A DNA stretch of 5,514 nt from Actinomycetota bacterium. GTDB taxonomy: Bacteria > Actinomycetota > Thermoleophilia > Gaiellales > Gaiellaceae. The notes under the pieces were generated by a model. The model searched no databases. It had not been told where the DNA came from and saw only the letters and a program-made list of their open reading frames with translations. Where the stretch lies: assembly GCA_013698195.1 (NCBI GenBank), contig JACCVK010000031.1:1-5514 (forward strand), written 5' to 3'. Below, one piece after another: positions 1 through 5,514 of the stretch. The stretch's first letter is position 1, and each line of letters opens with the position of its first letter. The position numbers and the translations under genes are program-made.

Positions 1-164
1 ACGTGGCGACGGAGGACCTGGTGTACCTCTTGCACGGGGAAGGCATCGAGACCGGGGTCGATCTCGACGCGCTGCTAGCCGTGTCGGCCTGGCTCGAGGG
101 AGTGCTCGGACGGCAGCTCGAGGGCCAGGTCTACCGGGCAGGAGGCTTCCCGAAGCCCACCTAA
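1..164 (+). CDS. mvaB: 3-hydroxy-3-methylglutaryl-CoA lyase, C-terminal end (5' partial)
   Basis: HMG-CoA lyase cleaves HMG-CoA into acetyl-CoA and acetoacetate, the final step of leucine breakdown, in the cytosol. Only the last 53 residues are in the window, read from base 3 to the TAA at 162-164; bases 1-2 (AC) would complete an Asn codon. The visible segment VATEDLVYLLHGEGIETGVD matches the family's characteristic C-terminal stretch (human enzyme: [21 protein letters not shown]), followed by the usual helix (LDALLAVSAWLEGVLGR) and a short tail. The TIM-barrel catalytic residues lie upstream, outside the window. The tail lacks the regulatory cysteine found near the C-terminus of the animal enzyme. 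A related DRE-TIM metallolyase cannot be formally excluded from 53 residues, but the ATEDLVY signature is specific. It converges on fahA, whose product also yields acetoacetate. Confidence 0.85.
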   Translation, partial: VATEDLVYLLHGEGIETGVDLDALLAVSAWLEGVLGRQLEGQVYRAGGFPKPT

Positions 165-167
165 AGG

Positions 168-188
168 GCTGCGGTATGGATCTGCAGC
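168..188. terminator. Weak hairpin in the convergent gap between HMG-CoA lyase and fahA
   Basis: The 26 bases between the two facing stop codons contain GCTGC (168-172) and its complement GCAGC (184-188) around an 11-base loop. A symmetric stem here could end transcription from both sides, which would suit the convergent layout. The stem is only 5 bp and has no T-tract, so it may be chance. I see no better terminator for either gene. Confidence 0.2.
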
Positions 189-190
189 AC

Positions 191-1318
191 CTAACCGACC
201 GAATACGACGCGGCAAGCACGACGCCGCGGACCTCTGCCAGCTGGACGTCGCCGGCACGTCCGCGCATGACGACCTCGTCCCCATCCTCCAGGAACGTCC
301 GCTCGGTCCCGTCGGCCAGCCGGACCGGCTCGGCTCCGTTCGAGGTCAGCTCGATCAGCGAGCCCTCGGAGCCTCCCTCCGCACCCGAGATCGTCCCCGA
401 CGCGAAGAGGTCGCCGGTGCGAATCGACGCACCGTTGACCGTCGCGTGTGCGAGCTGCTGCGGCATTGTCCAGTAGAGCCCTCTCGCGTTCGTCCGGGAC
501 ACGACCGAGCCTGCGAGCTCCACCTCGAGCTCGATGTCGAGCCCCCAATCGCCCGACACGCGGAGATATGGGAGTGGCTCGGGATCCTGGGCGGGCGCGC
601 CAACGAGGGAGTCTTCGAGAAGCGTCAGCGGCGTGATCCAGGCCGACATCGTGGTGGCGAATGACTTTCCGAGGAACGGGCCTAGCGGCTGGTACTCCCA
701 GGCCTGGATGTCTCGCGCGCTCCAGTCGTTCACGAGGGCGACGCCAAAGACGTGGTCGCGAAACGCGCTCGTGGACACCGGTTCGCCAAGGCGGCTCGGC
801 GAACCGACGACGAACCCGAGCTCGAGCTCGAAGTCGAGACGCCGGCTGGGGCCGAAGCCCGGCGTCGTGTCGTCCCGAGCCATGGCCTGTCCGGACGGCC
901 GGACGATGGGGGTCCCGCTGACGACGAGCGTGCCCGCGCGACCGTGGTACCCCACCGGGAGGTGGCGCCAGTTTGGAAGCAGCGGCTCCGCATCCGGCCG
1001 GAACAGCCGCCCGAGGTTCGTTGCGTGCTCGAGCGACGAATAGAAGTCCACGTAGTCGCCGATCTCGACCGGAAGCTGGAGCAGAGCGTCGGCCAGCGGG
1101 AGGAGTTCGGCGCCGCTCGAGACGAGCTCCTGGGCTCGCGCAGTCACGTCCTCCCACGCCGGGCGGCCGAGCGCGAGGAACGGATTCAGCGAACGTGCCT
1201 CGAACGCTGCACCGAGACCTGCCGCAGCGAGGTCGAGCACGCCGTCCCCGACCCGAAAGCCGACACGCGGCGCTTCTCCGTCGCGCGAGAAGACGCCGTA
1301 TCCGACCGCGCCCGTCAC
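191..1318 (-). CDS. fahA: Fumarylacetoacetase (fumarylacetoacetate hydrolase)
   Basis: This enzyme hydrolyses 4-fumarylacetoacetate to fumarate and acetoacetate, the last step of tyrosine/phenylalanine breakdown through homogentisate. The 375-residue product shows the complete family active site. Aligned by eye to mouse FAH at a constant offset of 35, the metal ligands are D91 (DFYSS), E164 and E166 (LDFELELGF) and D198 (VNDWSARDIQAWEY). The catalytic His is H98 (EHATN). Substrate and support residues are R107, Y124 (PVGYHGR), R202, Q205, Y209, K218 (GPFLGKSF) and E323 (SLIELT). No key residue is missing. Residues 1-85 form the short N-terminal SH3-like domain; it is trimmed relative to the roughly 420-residue animal enzyme. 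The start is GTG at 1318-1316, supported by a perfect AGGAGG six bases upstream. It overlaps the preceding gene's stop by four bases (GTGA), so the two are very likely co-translated. Stop is TAG at 193-191. Confidence 0.96.
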   Translation of the reverse strand: MTGAVGYGVFSRDGEAPRVGFRVGDGVLDLAAAGLGAAFEARSLNPFLALGRPAWEDVTARAQELVSSGAELLPLADALLQLPVEIGDYVDFYSSLEHATNLGRLFRPDAEPLLPNWRHLPVGYHGRAGTLVVSGTPIVRPSGQAMARDDTTPGFGPSRRLDFELELGFVVGSPSRLGEPVSTSAFRDHVFGVALVNDWSARDIQAWEYQPLGPFLGKSFATTMSAWITPLTLLEDSLVGAPAQDPEPLPYLRVSGDWGLDIELEVELAGSVVSRTNARGLYWTMPQQLAHATVNGASIRTGDLFASGTISGAEGGSEGSLIELTSNGAEPVRLADGTERTFLEDGDEVVMRGRAGDVQLAEVRGVVLAASYSVG

Positions 1319-2058
1319 GGGAGCCCTCCTAGCGCTTTGAGCTCCTCGATCGGCTCGAAGAAGCTACAGCTACCGATCGACCGAAGGCGATCGTGCCGGG
1401 CACGCTCGATGACCGCGACGTCCGCGACACGATCGTGCCAGCGAAAGGCCTCGGAGTCGACCGAGAACGCGCTTGCCTCCTGCTCACCGAGCGCTGCCTC
1501 CTCATCGCCGAAGACGACCGCCGCTAGGAGATTGAGGAACCCGTGCTCCCCATCCGTCCGCCGAGCATGATGCAGGCCGGCCGTCGCCTTGAACGGCAGC
1601 GACCGCTCACGGCACCCGGCGAGAAAGTGCGCCAGCTCGCTAGCGGTGGGCACACGCGATCCCCCGCACCGAACCTTCGCGCATAACCCGGCAGCGGACA
1701 CGGCATCGAGCCGCGCGTCGAGCGAGTCGTCGATCGTGACCTCGACGTACACCTCACCCGCGAGCCGTGCGAGGTCGTGGAGGTCTTCACGAAAGACCGC
1801 TTCGACCGCCTCGATCCCAGCGCGTGCGTCCACGCCGCCGTCGAGCACGACACTGAGGTGGCGGCGAGTTTCGGGGAGGTCTTCGAGACGGGAGGCCGGC
1901 CAGACAAGACGGCCGAGGGCGAATGCAGCATCGCTCTCACATGCGCGGCGATCCTCTGCGAGGGCCTCGGGAAGGTCGAGCGACGCAGGCGGGAAGAGTG
2001 GCGCGTGGTCGATGAGTCCTCGCATGAGAGCTACGCGCGCGTCGTCCGGAGCGTCCAC
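1315..2058 (-). CDS. Conserved-looking protein of unknown function, translationally coupled to fahA
   Basis: I cannot name this 247-residue family. It looks soluble, with no signal peptide or membrane segment. Likely conserved points are LIDHAPLFPPASLDLPEA (15-32), VWPASRLEDL (52-61), a strand VYVEVTID (103-110), AKVRCGG (127-133), PFKATAGLHHARR (155-167), HGFLNLL (172-178) and a closing GSCSFFEP (229-236). Alternating strands and helices, with basic residues at strand ends (K128, R130, K157) and a His pair (H163, H164), suggest the later strands of a (beta/alpha)8 barrel enzyme; this fold is inference. I have an unverified impression of similar LID-x-A-x-LFPPA proteins elsewhere. The start chosen is GTG at 2058, the first start after the in-frame stop at 2086-2088; no Shine-Dalgarno is visible, and ATG at 2025 (residue 12, just before the LID motif) is an alternative. 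Stop TGA 1317-1315 overlaps the fahA start, so a role in or beside tyrosine/homogentisate breakdown is likely. Confidence 0.8.
   Translation of the reverse strand: MDAPDDARVALMRGLIDHAPLFPPASLDLPEALAEDRRACESDAAFALGRLVWPASRLEDLPETRRHLSVVLDGGVDARAGIEAVEAVFREDLHDLARLAGEVYVEVTIDDSLDARLDAVSAAGLCAKVRCGGSRVPTASELAHFLAGCRERSLPFKATAGLHHARRTDGEHGFLNLLAAVVFGDEEAALGEQEASAFSVDSEAFRWHDRVADVAVIERARHDRLRSIGSCSFFEPIEELKALGGLP
1325..1330 (-). promoter_or_regulatory. Perfect Shine-Dalgarno site for fahA
   Basis: The minus strand reads AGGAGG, then GCTCCC, then the GTG start of fahA: a full anti-16S match at a six-base spacing. It lies inside the last codons of the upstream gene. It decides the fahA start and shows that fahA can recruit ribosomes itself as well as by the GTGA overlap. 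No comparable site precedes the other two starts visible in the window. Confidence 0.88.
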
Positions 2059-2128
2059 GCGGCGGATCTTCGCAGAGGAATTCGGTCAAGCACGAGAGCC
2101 TTGTGACCGATGAAGCGCTTAGCAACCG
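2059..2128. promoter_or_regulatory. Divergent intergenic region, presumed back-to-back promoters
   Basis: These 70 bases separate the minus-strand unknown-fahA operon from the plus-strand c-di-GMP protein, so promoters for both should lie here or in the adjoining coding ends. I see no convincing -35/-10 pair. A TTGACC on the minus strand (2089-2084) resembles a -35 box, but nothing like a -10 follows at 16-18 bases. An inverted repeat GGTCA (2084-2088) / TGACC (2104-2108), with a 15-base spacer, overlaps that TTGACC and could be an operator half-site pair. Neither flanking gene has a visible Shine-Dalgarno, so short or leaderless 5' ends are possible. Confidence 0.35.
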
Positions 2129-4798
2129 ATGTCCAACCCTGCGCCCATCGAGCCTGCGGCGAGCCAGTGGCCAGACCCGCATCCGCTTTCCGGTGAACAG
2201 CCGCGTCGCCTCCACGCCGTCGAGCCGTATCGCCGGCTCGCCGAGGTCTTCCACGACGTCCTCTCGGAGCAAGCCCCTGACGCTCTGCTCGAGCGAATCG
2301 CGGACGCGCTCACCGAGCTCATCCCCTACGAGGACGTCCACATCTACGAAGCGGACGAGGCGAAGCGCGAGCTGATCCCAGTCCTCGCGCGCAGCCAGTG
2401 GGCGACCGAGGTCATGAGCGAGCGGTTCCCATACGGGGAAGGGATCACAGGCTGGGCCGTCGAGCACCGCGAGCCCGTGCTCGCGAACCAAGCACACCTC
2501 GATCCGCGTGTCCGCTTCGTCCCGGGAACACCCGTCGATCCGGAGGCGCTCATCGCCGTGCCGCTGATCGCACGCGGGAAGCTCAAGGGAACGCTCAACA
2601 TCTACCGGGTCGGCGAGGACGCGAAGTTCACGGAGGAGGAGTTCGTCCTCGCGACTCGCTTCGGCGACGCCGCCGCGCTCGCGCTCGACAACGCACAGAT
2701 CCGTGCGACTCTCGAGCACCAAGCCTCCACCGATGCCCTTACGGGCCTCTACAACCACCGCACGTTCCACGATCGCGTCCGGCAAGAGCTCATGCGCGCC
2801 TCGGCGGAGCACGACACCGTCGCGCTCGTCATGCTCGACCTCGACGACTTCAAGAAGGTGAACGACGTCTACGGCCACGGCGTCGGCGATCAGCTGCTAC
2901 TCCAGGTAGCGGGGATGCTGCGCGCTTGCGTCCGTCCGACGGACGTCGTGTGTCGCATCGGAGGCGAGGAGTTCGCGATCATCCTGCCCTCGGGCGATCT
3001 CAGGAGCGCGCTCACGCTCGCCGAGCGACTGGGCGTGCACTTCCCGGAGCTCGAGGCCGAGGCAGTGGGCGGAGTCACGGCCTCGACCGGCGTCGCCGTC
3101 GGGCCTGAGCACGCAGCGAACCCGCGCGAGCTCATCGCCTGCGCCGAGGCCGCCATGATGACGGCGAAGACACGCGGGCGCGGACTTGTCGTCGCGTTCG
3201 ACGACACGGCGACGGAGCGGCCCACGGAGGCACTGGCGCGCCGCGACGACGTTCGCTCGATCGCCTACCTCACGATGCTCCAGAGTCTCTCGGGGAAGCT
3301 CTCGCGACTCAACGACGTCGAGCGGATCGGGCTCACCATCGCAGACGAGCTGCGGCTGCTCATCGACTACCACAACTGCCGCGTGTTCGTCCGCGATGGA
3401 GACGACCTCATACCCATCGCGTTCCGCGGCGCTCTCACCAACCTCGAACCGGGCGACCCCGCCGAGCTCACGCCAACGGTCGTAGGGCGGGGCGTCACCG
3501 GTCGGGTCGTCGAGACGGGCGAGCCGCTGGTCGTGGCAGACGCGGCTCACTGCGAGTTCGGAGAGCAGATCGTCGGAACCGCCGAGATCGAGGAGTCGCT
3601 GCTGGCGGTGCCGTTCAAGTTCGGCTCGCGCGTCAACGGAGTCGTCGTCATCTCGAAGCTCGGTCTCGACCAGTTCGACGCCGACGACCTGCGCGTACTC
3701 GAGGTACTTGCGGGCCACGCGTCGGTCGCGCTCGAGAACGCCCGCCTCTACGACGCGCAGCGCCGCGAAGCGGAGAACGCGACCGCTTTGCTCGAGTTCG
3801 GACGCGAGATCGCCGGGGCCGAGGACATTTTCGAGGTCGCCGCGCGCGTGGTCCGCTTCGCAGCGGGCATCCTGCACAGCCCGCTGACGTCGCTCTGGCT
3901 CCAGGATGGCGAGCACGGTGACCTCGTCAGCCTCGCGTCCTGGCCCGAATCGGAGGAACCGACCATGAGGGTTGCGGCCGAGCATCTCGACCCATGGCGT
4001 CAGCGCCGCGAGCCGTACTTCATCAGCGCAGACGACTACGCGGCGATCGCGCCGGTACCAGATCGCACGGACGGCCGCTTCGCCGTGGCGCCATTCACTG
4101 TTGCGGGCCGCTGGGGGGTGGTCGCTGCAGCCGCATCCGCATCGGATACCTATGGCGAGCGCGAGCTTCAGCTCATGGGCGGGATCGCGGAGCAGACAAA
4201 GCTCACCCTCGAGCGAGCTGTCGGCTACGAACGGCTAGAGCGCACGTTCCTCTCGACGGTCGAGGCGCTTGCAAACGCGCTCGAGGCGAGCGATGCAAAC
4301 ATCTCGTCACACGCACGCTGGATCACAGACCTCGCGCTTCGTGTCGGCGAAGAGCTCCGGCTCGAGCCGCGAGTTCTCAAGCGTCTCGAGCTCGGCGCCC
4401 TCTTCCACGACATCGGCAAGATCGGGATCCCGCAGGCCATCCTGGCGAAGCCCGGTCCGCTGACGCCCGGCGAGCGGACGATCGTCGAGACCCACCCCGT
4501 CCTTGGAGAGCGCATCCTCCGCCCGGTCGAGCAGCTCGCGGAGGTCGGCCGCATCGTCCGAAGCGCTCACGAGCGCTTCGACGGCCAGGGGTACCCGGAT
4601 GGTCTCTCGGGGCAGGATATCCCGCTCGAGTCGCGGATCATCTTCGTCTGCGACGCGTTCCACGCAATGACGAGCGACCGGCCGTACCGGAAGGCGCTCA
4701 GTGTCGAGGAAGCTCGGCGGCGCCTCGTCCAGTCAGCCGGCGCTCAGTTCGATCCGACGGTCGTGGAGACCCTCATTCGCGTGCTCGACGCGTCGTAG
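2129..4798 (+). CDS. Two-headed cyclic-di-GMP enzyme: GAF-GGDEF-GAF-GAF-HD-GYP
   Basis: An 889-residue cytosolic protein without membrane segments, predicted both to make cyclic-di-GMP from GTP (GGDEF) and to degrade it (HD-GYP) under control of GAF sensor domains. Order: GAF1 about 35-195 (GEGITGWAVEHREPVLAN); GGDEF about 196-357, opening DALTGLYNHRTF (202-213), with metal-binding DLDDFKKVND (237-246), active-site GGEEF (278-282) and an intact inhibitory I-site R269-x-x-D272 placed as in PleD; GAF2 about 385-540 (GRGVTGRVVETGEPLVVAD); a divergent GAF-like GAF3 about 550-700; HD-GYP about 702-889 with H728, H760-D761 (FHDIGKIGIP), H789, H814-E815, DGQGYP (818-823), D842 and SDRPYR (849-854). 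The usual HHE of HD-GYP is AHE here (A813). The GGDEF tail is also altered: the common ADxALYxAKxxGRN reads AEAAMMTAKTRGRG. Charged helical linkers (about 535-560 and 690-715) could be coiled coils passing signals between domains. Start is ATG 2129: an in-frame TAG at 2120-2122 excludes anything earlier, and no Shine-Dalgarno is seen. TAG ends it at 4798, 12 bases from the facing permease gene. Confidence 0.95.
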   Translation: MSNPAPIEPAASQWPDPHPLSGEQPRRLHAVEPYRRLAEVFHDVLSEQAPDALLERIADALTELIPYEDVHIYEADEAKRELIPVLARSQWATEVMSERFPYGEGITGWAVEHREPVLANQAHLDPRVRFVPGTPVDPEALIAVPLIARGKLKGTLNIYRVGEDAKFTEEEFVLATRFGDAAALALDNAQIRATLEHQASTDALTGLYNHRTFHDRVRQELMRASAEHDTVALVMLDLDDFKKVNDVYGHGVGDQLLLQVAGMLRACVRPTDVVCRIGGEEFAIILPSGDLRSALTLAERLGVHFPELEAEAVGGVTASTGVAVGPEHAANPRELIACAEAAMMTAKTRGRGLVVAFDDTATERPTEALARRDDVRSIAYLTMLQSLSGKLSRLNDVERIGLTIADELRLLIDYHNCRVFVRDGDDLIPIAFRGALTNLEPGDPAELTPTVVGRGVTGRVVETGEPLVVADAAHCEFGEQIVGTAEIEESLLAVPFKFGSRVNGVVVISKLGLDQFDADDLRVLEVLAGHASVALENARLYDAQRREAENATALLEFGREIAGAEDIFEVAARVVRFAAGILHSPLTSLWLQDGEHGDLVSLASWPESEEPTMRVAAEHLDPWRQRREPYFISADDYAAIAPVPDRTDGRFAVAPFTVAGRWGVVAAAASASDTYGERELQLMGGIAEQTKLTLERAVGYERLERTFLSTVEALANALEASDANISSHARWITDLALRVGEELRLEPRVLKRLELGALFHDIGKIGIPQAILAKPGPLTPGERTIVETHPVLGERILRPVEQLAEVGRIVRSAHERFDGQGYPDGLSGQDIPLESRIIFVCDAFHAMTSDRPYRKALSVEEARRRLVQSAGAQFDPTVVETLIRVLDAS

Positions 4799-4806
4799 AG
4801 CGCTCT
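4797..4806. repeat. Ten-base perfect palindrome at the convergent stop codons
   Basis: AGAGCGCTCT is a perfect palindrome overlapping the TAG of the c-di-GMP gene and lying four bases from the TAA of the permease gene. The whole gap between the two genes is 12 bases. Without a loop or a T-tract it is not a normal terminator; it may be chance, given the GAGCGC-rich composition. No other terminator is visible between these genes. Confidence 0.25.
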
Positions 4807-4810
4807 TGCG

Positions 4811-5514
4811 TTAGCCGGCCGCCTCCGCCTTGCGTAGGCCGAGGAACGCCCACGTCCAGAATGCGACACCGAGCGCGATCGCCAGCAGGAACGCGCCGGC
4901 GACGTGCGGAGCGTCGCCGGCGAGGAAGCCGCGGCCGGTCTCGAGGATGTACGTCGCGGGATTGACCGTGGCCACCGCCTCGATCCAGCCCTCGAGCAAC
5001 TCGAGCGGCACGTACACCGGAGCAAAGAAGAGGACGAGGAAGACGGGCATCTGCATGAGCGGCGCTGCCTGGATCGTGCGGAACCGCATGGCGACTCCGC
5101 CCGCCCAGAGGAAGCCGCAGATGTTCACGAGCAGGGCGAGGCTGTAGAGACCGACGAGATCCACAGCGCCGCCTCCGACCTCCATACCCGCCACGAGCGC
5201 GACGACCGTGAGCACGACGGCGACGACTCCCCACCGCAGGATGGCCGCAAGGCCGTAGCCGAGCACGATGCCGCTTCGACGCGGGGCGGCGAGCATGAGG
5301 CGCTTCGCGAATCCGCCCTCGAAGTCTCGGGCGACTCCGAACCCCGTGAACACGCCACTGAACGCTGCCGACTGGAGCAGCACGAAGACGAACTGGAACG
5401 CCGTGTAGCCGGGAGGGAAGTCGAAGCCCGGTATCTCGCGCAGCTGGGACAGCCCGCCGGCGAACGCGGTGAAGAAGAAGAGCGGGAAGGCCATCGTCGG
5501 GATGAGGATCTGAG
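4811..5514 (-). CDS. ABC-2 type transporter permease (N-terminus outside window)
   Basis: This is the membrane subunit of an ABC-2 exporter of the DrrB type, which works with a separate ATPase to export drugs, lipids or polysaccharides; the substrate cannot be read from this part. Counting from the first in-window Met (ATG at 5494), hydrophobic segments lie near residues 1-15, 30-52, 76-103, 112-136, 145-166 and 198-220: six helices, as in the family. The cytosolic loop RDFEGGFAKRLMLAAPRRSG (56-75) after helix 2 and the NPATYILETGRGFLAG segment (178-193) before helix 6 are family hallmarks. The reading frame stays open to the window edge, adding QILIPT before that Met. The first helix would start too abruptly at Met, and no Shine-Dalgarno precedes it (CATCCCGACG), so the true start is probably some 30 residues further, off the window. 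The ATPase partner would be expected upstream of it. Stop is TAA at 4813-4811. Confidence 0.9.
   Translation of the reverse strand, partial: QILIPTMAFPLFFFTAFAGGLSQLREIPGFDFPPGYTAFQFVFVLLQSAAFSGVFTGFGVARDFEGGFAKRLMLAAPRRSGIVLGYGLAAILRWGVVAVVLTVVALVAGMEVGGGAVDLVGLYSLALLVNICGFLWAGGVAMRFRTIQAAPLMQMPVFLVLFFAPVYVPLELLEGWIEAVATVNPATYILETGRGFLAGDAPHVAGAFLLAIALGVAFWTWAFLGLRKAEAAG

Noticed and set aside
811..835. Cluster of GAGCTCGAGCTCGA repeats, and frequent CTCGAG throughout
   Set aside because: The cluster encodes the conserved FELELGF metal-binding strand of fahA, and CTCGAG elsewhere is mostly Leu-Glu or its complement. Codon bias explains it; no repeat element is needed.
75..1157. Minus-strand open frame (360 codons) in another frame over fahA
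   Set aside because: fahA in the adjoining frame has every catalytic residue of its family. The alternative product is an Arg/Ala/Gly-rich shadow.
752..1570. Plus-strand open frame (272 codons) crossing fahA and the unknown gene
   Set aside because: It is antisense to two well-supported coupled genes, and its charged, motif-free translation is typical of the complement of GC-rich coding DNA.
1937..2878. Minus-strand open frame (313 codons) spanning the divergent spacer and the GAF1 region
   Set aside because: It overlaps the recognised GAF and GGDEF coding and runs into the start of the unknown protein in another frame. Composition is low-complexity and no motif is seen.
2897..3985. Long minus-strand open frame (362 codons) antisense to the c-di-GMP gene
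   Set aside because: The plus strand has unbroken GAF, GGDEF and HD-GYP motifs over the same bases. The antisense product is Arg/Glu/Asp-rich with no recognisable motif, as expected from a high-GC shadow.
3994..4965. Plus-strand open frame (323 codons) across the HD-GYP region into the permease gene
   Set aside because: Its translation is almost all Arg, Ala, Pro and Gly and it runs through two recognised genes in other frames.
5492..5494. ATG as the true start of the ABC-2 permease
   Set aside because: The frame is open upstream to the window edge with a hydrophobic extension (QILIPT), there is no Shine-Dalgarno, and the family normally has a cytosolic N-terminal segment before the first helix.

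Overview
This is a GC-rich window from a bacterial chromosome. The codon preference (many CTC-GAG, GCG and GTC codons), the GTG starts, the tight packing and the protein styles all suggest a high-GC actinobacterium. A deep-branching soil lineage such as Thermoleophilia is my guess, but the sequence does not prove it. I see no mobile elements, tRNA or rRNA genes, CRISPR arrays or signs of recent transfer.

Layout from left to right. (1) Bases 1-164 hold the last 53 codons of a plus-strand 3-hydroxy-3-methylglutaryl-CoA lyase (leucine breakdown). (2) Converging on it across 26 bases is a two-gene minus-strand operon. The upstream gene (1315-2058) encodes a 247-residue protein of a family I cannot name. 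It overlaps by 4 bases (GTGA) the downstream fumarylacetoacetase gene fahA (191-1318), the last step of the tyrosine/homogentisate pathway. A perfect AGGAGG Shine-Dalgarno in the end of the upstream gene serves fahA. (3) A 70-base divergent spacer separates this operon from (4) a plus-strand 889-residue cytosolic signalling protein (2129-4798). It has the order GAF - GGDEF - GAF - GAF-like - HD-GYP, so it carries both a cyclic-di-GMP synthase domain and a cyclic-di-GMP phosphodiesterase domain. (5) Converging on it across 12 bases is a minus-strand ABC-2 type transporter permease (4811 to beyond the right edge), whose N-terminus lies outside the window.

How they fit together: HMG-CoA lyase and fumarylacetoacetase belong to different amino-acid pathways, but both release acetoacetate, so the left half reads as a catabolic neighbourhood feeding ketone-body carbon into acetyl-CoA. 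The unknown protein is probably tied to tyrosine breakdown by translational coupling to fahA. The signalling protein and the permease show no direct link to that pathway. The points most worth following are the unknown fahA partner and the two-headed c-di-GMP enzyme, whose GGDEF half looks competent and feedback-inhibited while its HD-GYP half lacks one usual metal-binding histidine.
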